From positions 1 through 45,671 of the forward strand of contig NZ_JAACKC010000011.1 of assembly GCF_009939195.1 (NCBI RefSeq): a DNA stretch of 45,671 nucleotides, read 5' to 3'. Positions within the stretch are counted from its first letter, which is position 1, and every line of letters starts with the position of its first letter. The notes under the pieces are model-generated. The model did not search any database. It saw only the letters and a list, made by a program, of their open reading frames with translations, and was not told the DNA's origin. This DNA is from Acinetobacter kanungonis (GTDB taxonomy: Bacteria; Pseudomonadota; Gammaproteobacteria; Pseudomonadales; Moraxellaceae). Shown piece after piece: positions 35,081 to 43,613 of the stretch. A program made the translations under genes and the position numbers.

Positions 35081-36382
35081 ATGATGAAACGAATTAATTA
35101 TTTTATTTTTGGATCCATTTTCTGGATTGCGGCGCCATCCCATGCGGAATTGATTATTAATGGTCAACCAGCTTCAGTTTCGACTTATAACAATAACTTA
35201 ACAAAGCCAAGTGCTTACAGTTCCGAGAATAATTTTCAAGGTTGCTTGTCGAATTTACGTAGCCAAGCACTTGCTGCGGGGGTCAGTGCGAGCACTTATG
35301 ACCGTTATACCCAAAATTTAACGCCTGATTATAGCGTGATTGATAAGTTGAATTATCAACCTGAATTTTCTACACCGATTTGGGATTATTTGTCGGGTCT
35401 GGTGGATGATGAGCGCGTGGAGATGGGGCGACAAAAATTAGTCCAACATCGTGAAGTATTGAATCGCGTTGCCCAAGCCTATGGTGTGCCTGCAGAAACG
35501 GTGGTGGCAGTTTGGGGTGTTGAAAGTAATTTTGGCAATATTTCAGGGAGTTATCCGTTATTACAGGCCTTAGGGACTTTAAGCTGTGAAGGACGCCGTC
35601 AAAGTTATTTCCGTGGTGAGTTTTTTGCCACCATGCGTATTATACAGCGTGGTGATTTAAGCGAAGAGCAATTACGCGGTTCGTGGGCAGGAGCATTTGG
35701 GCATACTCAGTTTATGCCGTCTACCTATGAAGAATTAGCGGTGGACTTCGATGGTGATGGGCGCCGTGATTTGGTATCGAGTACCTCAGATGCTTTGGCA
35801 TCGACCGCCAATTTTCTAACTAAGCGTGGCTGGCAAACGGGCATGCCGTGGGGCTTTGAGGTAACGACACCTGCAAGCTTGTCCATGTCAGGTGAAGGGC
35901 GTCGTAATAAGAAAAGTTTGTCGTATTGGATGAGCCAAGGTGTGCAACGTGCGGATGGCAGTGCCTTAATTCAGGGAAATTTATCTGAAAGTACCCCAGC
36001 AGGATTGCTGGCACCAGCGGGTGAAAATGGTCCTAAGTTCTTGGTCTTTAAAAATTTTGATGCGATTTATAGTTATAACGCGGCAGAAAGTTATGCCTTA
36101 GCGATTGCACATTTATCCGATCGGTTACAGGGCAAGGGCGGGTTTCAACAAAGTTGGCCGACCAATGATGCAGGTACATCTCGCGCTGAACGCCGTGAAA
36201 TTCAGCAATATTTGCTCAACCGCGGGTATGACATTGGTAAAGTCGATGGTTTGATTGGTGATAAAACCCGACAAGCAATTCGTGATGAACAGATTCGTCT
36301 GGGTTTAAGTCCGACAGGGCGTGCAGGGCAACAGACTTTACGCGCTTTCCGTAATGAAAATGCCAAATTAATGATGAAGTAA
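35081..36382 (+). CDS. Lytic murein transglycosylase, MltB/SltB type, with PG-binding domain
   Basis: Cleaves the MurNAc-GlcNAc bond of peptidoglycan, forming 1,6-anhydro ends. The 433-aa protein has a signal peptide (about residues 1-22, PSHA|EL) without a lipobox, so it is soluble or peripherally bound in the periplasm. The catalytic Glu148 lies in VVAVWGVESNFGN. The GAFGHTQFMPSTYEELAVDFDGDGRRDL segment is typical of the MltB family. A C-terminal peptidoglycan-binding domain (about 365-430, IQQYLLNRGYDIGKVDGLIGDKTRQAI) follows. The last GAATTTAAA iteron ends 9 bp before the start, so its promoter is probably embedded in that block. GTG at 35078 and ATG at 35084 are alternative starts. Confidence 0.92.
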   Translation: MMKRINYFIFGSIFWIAAPSHAELIINGQPASVSTYNNNLTKPSAYSSENNFQGCLSNLRSQALAAGVSASTYDRYTQNLTPDYSVIDKLNYQPEFSTPIWDYLSGLVDDERVEMGRQKLVQHREVLNRVAQAYGVPAETVVAVWGVESNFGNISGSYPLLQALGTLSCEGRRQSYFRGEFFATMRIIQRGDLSEEQLRGSWAGAFGHTQFMPSTYEELAVDFDGDGRRDLVSSTSDALASTANFLTKRGWQTGMPWGFEVTTPASLSMSGEGRRNKKSLSYWMSQGVQRADGSALIQGNLSESTPAGLLAPAGENGPKFLVFKNFDAIYSYNAAESYALAIAHLSDRLQGKGGFQQSWPTNDAGTSRAERREIQQYLLNRGYDIGKVDGLIGDKTRQAIRDEQIRLGLSPTGRAGQQTLRAFRNENAKLMMK

Positions 36383-36389
36383 AAATAGA

Positions 36390-36417
36390 AAGATGACGGT
36401 GCTGCTGTACCGTCATC
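36390..36417 (-). terminator. Hairpin between transglycosylase and acidic gene
   Basis: GATGACGGT (36392-36400) and ACCGTCATC (36409-36417) are followed on the minus strand by TTTCTATTTTT. It is a plausible terminator for the leftward 36432-36809 gene. Confidence 0.55.
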
Positions 36418-36431
36418 GCATTTCCGAGAGC

Positions 36432-36809
36432 TTATTCTGCTTCGATTGGATCGAGTTTCACCGCTTCTAGAATATCAAAAATCACAGTGGTGACATCCTG
36501 ACTTAAATCACGGTTATTAAAAATTTCATGTGCAGTAATGGTGACATCTGTATCGCTTGGAAGTAGGCGTTGTTCTTCTTCAATCAGATGTTGAATCGGC
36601 AGCAAAGTCTGCTTGATTTCTAAATGCAAAATATCCTGAAATTCAATATTTTCATCTTCCAGTTCAATTTCTTGCTCATTGAAATACGGCAGGATAATAG
36701 AGTGGAGATAAGGCTGAATTTCAATAATATCAAACAATTCCAAATCACGAGTCTGTTCAATTGTGCTGATATGATCATTCACTTCAATGAGAATATGATA
36801 GTAACTCAC
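36432..36809 (-). CDS. Acidic conserved hypothetical protein
   Basis: A 125-aa strongly acidic cytoplasmic protein, rich in Glu, Asp, Ile and Leu. It has no signal peptide or membrane segment. The pattern of alternating hydrophobic and acidic residues suggests a small alpha/beta fold. GGAGAA upstream of the ATG gives a good start. I do not recognise a family. It lies 118 bp downstream of the matrixin-like protease on the same strand and could be cotranscribed with it, but no evidence links their functions. Confidence 0.6.
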   Translation of the reverse strand: MSYYHILIEVNDHISTIEQTRDLELFDIIEIQPYLHSIILPYFNEQEIELEDENIEFQDILHLEIKQTLLPIQHLIEEEQRLLPSDTDVTITAHEIFNNRDLSQDVTTVIFDILEAVKLDPIEAE

Positions 36810-36927
36810 ATTGTTCTCCGCTCAGTTTGCTGTGTGGATGGTTCTATCACAATAGCATGAAATCCAATCTTTTGCTGCGCAAATCCAGCCAAAAGCCTTA
36901 TAAAGTTTAAGGGTATTTTGCAAGAGG

Positions 36928-37827
36928 TTATTGCCGTTCAGCTAATAACTGTAAATCCGCAGCCCTGAGCCGAAAATGCTGTAAATCCTGTTCTCCAAGC
37001 ATGGGATACATCAAGGCTTCTGGGTCATTATGATGTGCCAGTCCCAAGGCGTGTCCCAATTCATGCGCGATGGTGAGTCTTAAATCATCGCGCCCATCAA
37101 ATTGATAGATTTCAATTTTATTGCCCATAAACACACCTTTATGAAATTCGCGTGCAGGAAAACGTTGCTGGGCTTGCACGATGTCCTGATTCAACTGTTG
37201 AATACTCAAGTTATGTTGATCAACCTGCTGATTAAAGCTCTGATTTTGCTGTTGATAGTAGTGAACTTCTTGTTCGAATTGGGCAATTCTTTGCTGCAAT
37301 TGTTGTTGCTGATCGCGCAGATTTCGCTGTTGAGCAGCTGATCTGGCATCAGCAAACTGGCTTTGTAAGCGCTGATATTCAGTTTCTAATTGCTGTTTTT
37401 GTTGTGCTAAACGCTGCTGGTGAAATTCAAGCTGAACTCGTGCATGTTCAATATTGTCCGATGAGCGTCCAGTTTGATTCATGCTGTGATTCAGTTTTTG
37501 TTGAGTCTGTTTTAATGCATCTGCCACTTGTTGGCGTTGATCATAGATCAGTTCAATACTGAGCTTGGCATTCGGATCATAAACAAACAGATCTTGCTGT
37601 GTACCTTGCTGCCAGATGCTTAAGGCCTCTTGGCTCAGTTGAATGACTTGCTCTTGTGTGAGCCCAAAACGTGGATCCACATTGCCAATTTTAAAGCGTA
37701 AACGTTGATCAAAGGGATGTAGTATCCGATCCGACCAAGCGTTATAGCGTAATTGATAGTGTGCATGGCTTTGATAGCTGAGCCATAGCAAAGCCATGAA
37801 GAGTAGAGTAAGCCCAAGTCGATGCAT
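36928..37827 (-). CDS. Matrixin-like zinc metalloprotease with coiled coil
   Basis: A 299-aa protein with an N-terminal signal sequence or anchor (residues 1-22). Residues about 100-220 form a long Gln-rich coiled coil. The C-terminal metzincin site is HELGHALGLAHH (His255, Glu256, His259, His265), followed by the Met-turn in ALMYPML (Met273). This matches the matrixin/archaemetzincin-type M10 proteases. It is likely exported to the periplasm or anchored there, with the coiled coil as spacer or oligomerisation module. The substrate is unknown. The coiled coil placed inside the protease domain, between its N-terminal strands and the zinc site, is unusual. Confidence 0.82.
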   Translation of the reverse strand: MHRLGLTLLFMALLWLSYQSHAHYQLRYNAWSDRILHPFDQRLRFKIGNVDPRFGLTQEQVIQLSQEALSIWQQGTQQDLFVYDPNAKLSIELIYDQRQQVADALKQTQQKLNHSMNQTGRSSDNIEHARVQLEFHQQRLAQQKQQLETEYQRLQSQFADARSAAQQRNLRDQQQQLQQRIAQFEQEVHYYQQQNQSFNQQVDQHNLSIQQLNQDIVQAQQRFPAREFHKGVFMGNKIEIYQFDGRDDLRLTIAHELGHALGLAHHNDPEALMYPMLGEQDLQHFRLRAADLQLLAERQ

Positions 37828-37902
37828 AAATCATTTTTCTTTTTTATGTGTGCTTAATGTAGCGAAAAGTGCGTGGTGTGGAAATATGCTGCACCCAAAA
37901 AT

Positions 37903-37932
37903 GAAAAGACCGCGCTTACGCGCGGTCTTTTC
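37903..37932 (-). terminator. Terminator of dnaK
   Basis: A 13-bp stem, GAAAAGACCGCGC-TTAC-GCGCGGTCTTTTC, lies 11 bp past the dnaK stop codon. It separates dnaK from the matrixin-like gene. Confidence 0.9.
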
Positions 37933-37943
37933 AATCTGACAAA

Positions 37944-39887
37944 TTATTTTTTGTCATCTTTTACTTCAGTGAACTCAGCATCTACAACACCGTCGTCCGC
38001 TTTTTGTTGTTGACCCGCATCGCCACCTTGGAATGCATTTGGATCAAAACCTTGTGCGCCACCCGCTTGTTGAGCAGCTTCGTATGCACGTTGACTGATT
38101 GGCATAATGATGTTTTGCAGCGCTTCAGTTTTCGCTTTAATGTCTTCTACGTCATTTTCTTTCGTAGAAGCTTCAAGCTCAGAAACTGCAGTTTCAATTG
38201 CTGTTTTTTCATCAGCAGTCACTTGTTCGCCAAGATCTTTGATTGCTTTTTGCGCGCTAGAAACAAGTGCATCTGCTTCATTACGTGCTTTAGCAAGTTC
38301 TTCAAACTTACGATCTTCTTCCGCATTTGCTTCAGCATCTTTGATCATTGCTTCGATTTCAGCATCAGACAAACCTGAGTTTGCTTTGATCTGGATCGAT
38401 TGCTCTTTACCAGTGCTCTTATCTTTAGCAGATACTTTCAAGATACCATCAGCGTTGATGTCGAACGATACTTCAATTTGTGGCACACCACGTGGCGCAG
38501 GTGGAATGTCACCTAACTGGAAGTTACCCAACAATTTGTTTTGTTGAGCCATCTTACGCTCACCTTGGTAAACCGAAATGTCTACAGCAGGCTGGTTGTC
38601 AGCAGCGGTAGAGAACACTTGAGATTTCTTCGCAGGAATCGTGGTGTTTTTCTCAATGATCGGAGTCAATACGCCGCCCATTGTTTCGATACCTAAAGTT
38701 AACGGTGTTACGTCAAGTAAAAGAACGTCAGTTTTGTCACCAGACAATACCGCACCTTGAATCGCAGCACCAATCGCAACCGCTTCGTCAGGGTTCACGT
38801 CTTTACGTGGTTCTTTACCAAAGAATTCTTCAACTTTCTGTTGAACCATTGGCATACGCGACTGACCACCCACCAAGATTACGTCAGAGATGTCAGAAGT
38901 CGAAAGACCCGCATCTTTAAGCGCGATACGGCAAGGCTCAATGGTACGAGCAACCAAGTCAGCTACTAAACCTTCAAGTTTTGCACGTGTTACGTTGATC
39001 ACTAAGTGTTTAGGACCAGTCGCATCAGCCGTGATGTATGGAAGGTTGATTTCAGTAGCGTTAGAAGAAGAAAGCTCGATTTTTGCTTTTTCAGCAGCTT
39101 CTTTCAAACGTTGTAACGCAAGTGGATCATTCTTCAAGTTTACGCTTTGCTCTTTCTTAAATTCTTCAACCAAGAATTCGATCAACGCGTTGTCAAAGTC
39201 TTCACCGCCAAGGAAGGTATCACCATTGGTCGACAATACTTCGATTTGTTGGTCGCCATCAAGGTCTGCGATTTCAATGATCGATACGTCGAAAGTACCA
39301 CCACCTAAGTCGTAAACCGCGATTTTACGGTCGCCTTCTTTTTTGTCCATACCGAACGCAAGTGCCGCAGCCGTTGGTTCGTTAATGATACGTTTAACAT
39401 CAAGACCAGCAATTTTACCTGCGTCTTTCGTTGCTTGACGTTGTGCGTCGTTAAAGTAAGCAGGAACGGTAATTACGGCTTCAGTAACGGTTTCGCCCAA
39501 GTAATCTTCTGCAGTTTTCTTCATCTTTTTCAAGATTTCAGCAGAGATTTGTTGTGGTGCAAGTTTCTTGTCGTTAACTTCAACCCATGCATCACCATTG
39601 TCAGCTTTGATGATTTTGTAAGGTACGAGACCGATGTCTTTTTGTACCGCAGAATCTTCATAACGACGACCGATCAAACGTTTGATCGCGAATAATGTGT
39701 TTTTAGGGTTGGTTACTGCTTGACGTTTTGCAGATTGACCCACCAAGATTTCGCCATCTTTATACGCAATAATCGATGGAGTTGTGCGAGCGCCTTCAGC
39801 GTTCTCGATTACTTTAACTTTGTCGCCTTCAAGTACAGCAACACATGAGTTTGTAGTACCTAAGTCAATACCAATGATTTTAGCCAT
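37944..39887 (-). CDS. dnaK: Molecular chaperone DnaK (Hsp70)
   Basis: The ATP-driven chaperone that works with DnaJ and GrpE. The 647-aa protein has the N-terminal signature [18 protein letters not shown] and the nucleotide-binding [18 protein letters not shown] and [14 protein letters not shown]. The substrate domain begins near [19 protein letters not shown], and the C-terminal tail ends in acidic [18 protein letters not shown] precedes the ATG. It lies downstream of grpE; dnaJ does not follow, so dnaJ must be elsewhere. Confidence 0.98.
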   Translation of the reverse strand: MAKIIGIDLGTTNSCVAVLEGDKVKVIENAEGARTTPSIIAYKDGEILVGQSAKRQAVTNPKNTLFAIKRLIGRRYEDSAVQKDIGLVPYKIIKADNGDAWVEVNDKKLAPQQISAEILKKMKKTAEDYLGETVTEAVITVPAYFNDAQRQATKDAGKIAGLDVKRIINEPTAAALAFGMDKKEGDRKIAVYDLGGGTFDVSIIEIADLDGDQQIEVLSTNGDTFLGGEDFDNALIEFLVEEFKKEQSVNLKNDPLALQRLKEAAEKAKIELSSSNATEINLPYITADATGPKHLVINVTRAKLEGLVADLVARTIEPCRIALKDAGLSTSDISDVILVGGQSRMPMVQQKVEEFFGKEPRKDVNPDEAVAIGAAIQGAVLSGDKTDVLLLDVTPLTLGIETMGGVLTPIIEKNTTIPAKKSQVFSTAADNQPAVDISVYQGERKMAQQNKLLGNFQLGDIPPAPRGVPQIEVSFDINADGILKVSAKDKSTGKEQSIQIKANSGLSDAEIEAMIKDAEANAEEDRKFEELAKARNEADALVSSAQKAIKDLGEQVTADEKTAIETAVSELEASTKENDVEDIKAKTEALQNIIMPISQRAYEAAQQAGGAQGFDPNAFQGGDAGQQQKADDGVVDAEFTEVKDDKK

Positions 39888-39935
39888 TAGATCTGTTCCT
39901 CAAAAATTTTTTGCAATGTTTTTGCTTGTTATCCG

Positions 39936-39963
39936 ATATGAGAGCCGTTCAAAATTTTTCAAG
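39936..39963 (-). promoter_or_regulatory. Candidate sigma-32 heat-shock promoter of dnaK
   Basis: On the minus strand CTTGAA (39958-39963), 13 bp, then CTCTCATAT (39936-39944) resembles CTTGAA-N13-CCCCATAT. It lies about 50 bp upstream of the dnaK ATG. Confidence 0.5.
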
Positions 39964-40007
39964 TTGTTTTTCTGAAATTTTTTCACAAACTCCCGTATTT
40001 ATAGGGT

Positions 40008-40556
40008 TTATGCGCCTACCATCACCATCGCAGGGCGAAGTAAACGACCATTTAAGGTGTAACCTTTCTGTAAAACTGTGCCAATTTCGTTGGCTTTGGC
40101 ATTTGGATCAATACCAACCGCTTGGTGCAAATCTGCATTGAAACCATTTTGCGTATCTGCTTCGACCACACCAAATTTCTCAAGTGTCGTGAGTAAAGAT
40201 TTCAACGTGAGTTTTACACCTTCAAGTACTGGCGTTTCTTCTGCACCAGCCGCTTGAATTGCACGCTCTAAATTGTCGACAGAGTCGAGTAATTCTTTGG
40301 CAAACTTTTCCAGCACCGTGTCTTTATGTTTTTCAGATTCGCGTTGAATGCGTTCTACGCTTTTCTGTGCTTCATAAACGGCATTGGCAGTGCGCGCTTT
40401 TTCCAGTTTTAGACTGTCTTCAAGCTTGCCGATTTGCGCCTGTAAATCTTCAACTGAAACGTCTGCTTGCTCGGTTTCAGCTTGAGTTTGCGCTGCTTGT
40501 TGATCCGCTTGCTCTTGTTGAAGGTCTTGAGCTTGTTCGTTTTGCTCAGTTGTCAT
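40008..40556 (-). CDS. grpE: Nucleotide exchange factor GrpE
   Basis: Releases ADP from DnaK. The protein has a Gln/Glu-rich disordered N-terminus and a long coiled-coil helix ([23 protein letters not shown]). The beta-domain follows with [15 protein letters not shown] and [14 protein letters not shown]...[22 protein letters not shown] prefer the ATG at 40556 (182 aa, GGAG upstream). An upstream in-frame ATG at 40589, with AAAGGA before it, would add 11 basic residues and cannot be excluded. It is 120 bp before dnaK. Confidence 0.95.
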   Translation of the reverse strand: MTTEQNEQAQDLQQEQADQQAAQTQAETEQADVSVEDLQAQIGKLEDSLKLEKARTANAVYEAQKSVERIQRESEKHKDTVLEKFAKELLDSVDNLERAIQAAGAEETPVLEGVKLTLKSLLTTLEKFGVVEADTQNGFNADLHQAVGIDPNAKANEIGTVLQKGYTLNGRLLRPAMVMVGA

Positions 40557-40666
40557 TGATTTACTCCGTTTAAAAGGGTTTTTAAACATGTACAGTCCTT
40601 TGGCGTCAGTATTTACTGGTTAATTCTGAACTGCCATGAGTTGTGAAATTCATGATTAGTAAAAGA

Positions 40667-40693
40667 GTTCGGGGCAGGGATGGAAAATTCAAG
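40667..40693 (-). promoter_or_regulatory. Candidate sigma-32 heat-shock promoter of grpE
   Basis: On the minus strand CTTGAA (40688-40693), 12 bp, then GCCCCGAAC (40667-40675), close to the CCCCAT-type -10 of sigma-32. It fits the heat-shock role of grpE. Confidence 0.5.
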
Positions 40694-40730
40694 TTGTCGG
40701 CTTGATTAAATTTGCACTATTTCTGTTTTT

Positions 40731-41609
40731 TTAAGCCAAATTGAAGTGTTGAGCCACAAATGCGATGAATTCTTGCGTTTTTTTACTTAAATGGCGACGT
40801 GATGAATACACCACAGACAATTGCATTTGCGGCAAGGCGTAGTCGGGTAGAATCTGATGGAGCCGCTTTTGATTTAGTTCAGCTTGTACCAGTGCGGCTG
40901 GCAACATGGCAATTCCTTGGGCGTGTTTACACAGTTCCAATAGGGCATAGGCATCGTTACTTTGAATCACACTGTTTAAGGCATAGTTTTGCGGTTTTTG
41001 GTTAATGGCATTCAAGGTCCAGACGGAATGCATGCTGTGATGTGTCAGACAGGTGTGTTGCAATAGTTGGTCGGGATGCTGAATTTCAGGCGCTTGAGCC
41101 AAATACTCAGGATGCGCACACAGTACCGAGTCGATGGGAAATAAGGGACGTGCAATTAAGCCTTCGGCAATTTTCGGACTGATGCGAAAAGCCAGATCAA
41201 TCTGCGCTTCAATTAAATCGAGCGTGTCTTCGGTCACCACAATATCAAACTGTACAAATGGAAATTGCTGACGGAAGTGTTGAATACATTCGGCTAGACC
41301 ATTTTGTAACAGGAACAGTCCCGTGGTCAGTCGAATCATTCCTGTTTGTTGCTGATCTTGAGTCATCTCCAGCAGCAGTTGCTGTTGTTGCAAAATATTT
41401 TCACAGTAATGCAGCGCTTGTTCACCAGCAGCCGTGAGCGAGATTTTACGAGTATTACGATGAAATAATCGGGCAGAAAAGTGATTTTCCAGATGCTCCA
41501 AATAGCGTGACACCATGGCGCGCGAAAAATTGAGCTGGTCTGCTGCTTTGGTCAAACTGCCTTGTTGGGCAATACAGACAAAGACCTGAATGGCTTTTAA
41601 GGTATCCAT
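40731..41609 (-). CDS. LysR family transcriptional regulator
   Basis: A 292-aa LysR-type regulator. It has an N-terminal winged helix-turn-helix (MDTLKAIQVFVCIAQQGSLTKAADQLNFSRAMVSRYLEHLE...FHRNTRKISLT) and a C-terminal effector-binding domain (about 90-290). SRAMVSRYLE and HRNTRKISLT are characteristic of the CrgA/AphB-like subgroup. It is divergent from a metallo-beta-lactamase-fold gene and probably controls it. A LysR-type palindrome lies immediately upstream of its own start. The effector is unknown. Confidence 0.92.
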   Translation of the reverse strand: MDTLKAIQVFVCIAQQGSLTKAADQLNFSRAMVSRYLEHLENHFSARLFHRNTRKISLTAAGEQALHYCENILQQQQLLLEMTQDQQQTGMIRLTTGLFLLQNGLAECIQHFRQQFPFVQFDIVVTEDTLDLIEAQIDLAFRISPKIAEGLIARPLFPIDSVLCAHPEYLAQAPEIQHPDQLLQHTCLTHHSMHSVWTLNAINQKPQNYALNSVIQSNDAYALLELCKHAQGIAMLPAALVQAELNQKRLHQILPDYALPQMQLSVVYSSRRHLSKKTQEFIAFVAQHFNLA

Positions 41610-41621
41610 GTTTCTGATTAT

Positions 41622-41640
41622 TGTTGCAATATTTGCAACA
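41622..41640. promoter_or_regulatory. LysR-box palindrome between LysR gene and MBL-fold gene
   Basis: TGTTGCAATATTTGCAACA is a perfect 8-bp-arm palindrome with a TAT spacer and contains T-N11-A. It lies 12 bp from the regulator's start codon and about 70 bp from the divergent gene, as expected for a LysR recognition site. Confidence 0.65.
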
Positions 41641-41708
41641 GTTTATCTTAATCTAGGTAGTTTATTCGGCAAAAACTGAAACTTATAGTATTCAGAATCG
41701 AATCTGAG

Positions 41709-42572
41709 ATGAATACCATGCAAGCCAAGTTTTATGCTGTTGCCTTAACCGCCTTAGCATTGAGTTCTACTGCGTATGCGCAAGACTTAAAAATTCACAC
41801 ATATTTAGCTCAACCTGAACACTTTGGCGTGACGTCTACCCTGATTGAAGGAGACAAAGAAGTCATGCTGGTGAATGCTCAATTTTCTAAGTCTGAAGCG
41901 CTAAGAATCGCCGCGGATATTCTGGATCGAGGCAAAACCTTAAGCACGATTTTCGTCAGCTATGGTGATCCTGACTATTATTTTGGTTTGGATGTTTTCC
42001 AGCAGTATTTCCCTAAGGTGAAAATCATTGCAACGCCTGAAACCGTGCAACATATTCAGGCAACTCAGGCCTTGAAAGTGCAATACTGGGCACCACAAAT
42101 GGGTGCAAATGCACCCAGCAAAATCATTGTACCTGAAGCATATACTGGTAAAACTTTAACGCTGGAAAATGAAGTCATTGCCATTAAAGGGCACAAGGAA
42201 CTGACTTATTTATGGATTCCGAGTGCCAAAGCAGTGGTTGGGGGTATTCCAGTTTCATCGGGTATTCATTTATGGATGGCGGATACGCCAAATTCTCAAG
42301 ATCGTGCTGAAGTGCTGAAGACATTAGAATCCATCAAAGGGCTTCAACCAGAAGTCGTTGTTCCTGCGCATATGCAGGCGGGTGCTGCAGAAGGTCTAAA
42401 TGCGGTGAACTTTTCCATCGATTATTTAAAGCAGTATGAAATGGCCGTGAAAAAAAGCAAAAATGCTGCTGCGTTAGTTCAAAGCATGCAGCAACAATAT
42501 CCTGATTTAACAGAGTCTAGTAGTCTGGAATTAGGCGCGAAAGTGGTTAAAGGCGAGATGAAATGGCCTTAA
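41709..42572 (+). CDS. Exported metallo-beta-lactamase-fold protein with degenerate metal site
   Basis: A 287-aa protein with a signal peptide (cleavage near AYA|QD, residue 24). The MBL-fold layout is recognisable: strand TSTLIEGDKEVMLVNAQFSKSEA, helix, then IFVSYGDPDYYFGLDVF, KIIATP, and a late VVPAHMQAG with His221. Where active hydrolases carry HxHxDH, this protein has Tyr85-x-Asp87-x-Asp89-Tyr90, so three metal-binding histidines are missing. It may be a pseudoenzyme or bind metal differently. An in-frame ATG at 41718 is an alternative start. It is divergent from a LysR regulator. Confidence 0.8.
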   Translation: MNTMQAKFYAVALTALALSSTAYAQDLKIHTYLAQPEHFGVTSTLIEGDKEVMLVNAQFSKSEALRIAADILDRGKTLSTIFVSYGDPDYYFGLDVFQQYFPKVKIIATPETVQHIQATQALKVQYWAPQMGANAPSKIIVPEAYTGKTLTLENEVIAIKGHKELTYLWIPSAKAVVGGIPVSSGIHLWMADTPNSQDRAEVLKTLESIKGLQPEVVVPAHMQAGAAEGLNAVNFSIDYLKQYEMAVKKSKNAAALVQSMQQQYPDLTESSSLELGAKVVKGEMKWP

Positions 42573-43111
42573 TCCATTCATTAAGAGCAAAAAACGATCA
42601 AGTTAAACGAAATTAAATATTTCACAATTTTTACAGATTTTTTTAAGCTATACCTTAGCAATCGCTGCTGTAGTTTCTGATAGATTGATTCAGAATCTGT
42701 TTTTAAGCTTATTCAACCTCTGAATAAGCTTTTTTTTTGTGAAATTGCGCAGAACTGCAATGTTTTATAGCAATTGAATGTCAATCACGTTGCAATGCGT
42801 CGGTTGTGTGTTGGTTCCGCAACAATCATGACGTGTTTTATGACTAAACATGCCTCTGATTGATCTTGTTCTCAGGCTGATGATTGATGCTTGATGCAAT
42901 TTAATTGAATAAAAATAGCAATTTGCAAGCTTTATGCTTTTTCTAATGACAAATTAAGTTTGAATCGGCCAGTTTAAAAAACATTGCAGAACGCCACCAA
43001 TTCATAAAAAAACGTAACGGTAGATGTGTGCAAAGCCCAGTGAAAACATCAATCCTAGTTCTCGCAAAGCTGGAGCAAGGCTTTGTGTTTTTATTTTCAA
43101 AGGAACTCTGT
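42573..43111. other. Intergenic region MBL gene - lipoprotein
   Basis: A 539-bp stretch. The only clear element is the terminator at 42705-42738. The rest is AT-rich with no recognisable RNA gene or conserved frame. It presumably holds the lipoprotein promoter, which I could not place. Confidence 0.5.
42705..42738 (+). terminator. Terminator after MBL-fold gene
   Basis: AAGCTTATTCA-ACCTC-TGAATAAGCTT is followed by a run of eight or more Ts. It lies 130 bp past the stop codon. Confidence 0.85.
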
Positions 43112-43348
43112 ATGAAAAAAGTCGGTTTATTTTCTATTTCTATGTTAGCTATTTCAGTGCTTGCAGTGGGTTGTGCTTCAAAAGATCCTGTACAAGCGAC
43201 TGAAACAGCTCAAATGTCGACTGGGGCTGAAGTCGGTGCACAAGGACAAGTCGGAATTGCAGCGCAGGCAGATGGGTCTGCAAATATGAATGCTCCTCAG
43301 GCTCAAATGCAGGATATGCAGGCACAACCGCAATCGATGCAACAATAG
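43112..43348 (+). CDS. Small Gln/Met-rich lipoprotein
   Basis: A 78-aa lipoprotein precursor. MKKVGLFSISMLAISVLAVGC has the lipobox LAVG-Cys21. The mature part (57 aa) is low complexity, rich in Ala, Gln, Gly and Met, with repeated QMQ/QAQ patterns at the C-terminus. AAGGA lies nine bases before the ATG. It would be anchored in a membrane leaflet, with no domain to suggest function. It stands alone. Confidence 0.75.
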   Translation: MKKVGLFSISMLAISVLAVGCASKDPVQATETAQMSTGAEVGAQGQVGIAAQADGSANMNAPQAQMQDMQAQPQSMQQ

Positions 43349-43383
43349 TTGCGGGCTTGAGTTAATGCATATTTAGAGGAAAA

Positions 43384-43412
43384 GACAGTACTTGAATGAG
43401 GTGTACTGTCTG
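43384..43412. repeat. Inverted repeat downstream of the lipoprotein
   Basis: AGACAGTAC and GTACTGTCT flank about ten bases. No T tract follows directly, so this may be a weak terminator or an mRNA-end hairpin. Confidence 0.4.
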
Positions 43413-43613
43413 AGGCTCTTTCACTGCTTATATACTTTGTGCTTGTTATAGCTTTAAAGCTTTGTATTGATGATTTTGACTTGAACTTGCAGAAAGAGTG
43501 TTAATGACAATATGCTTAAAGCAGATTAGCTTTGTTGCAAAAGCCATAATTTAAGGTTGAGCTTTATTTTTTAAAGTTCACCGAAAGATAAAACAACAAG
43601 GAATAAGTCGTTT

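Noticed and set aside
43028..43111. Upstream extension of the small lipoprotein by 28 codons
   Set aside because: The internal ATG at 43112 has AAGGA and gives a proper lipoprotein signal. The extension would bury the lipobox.
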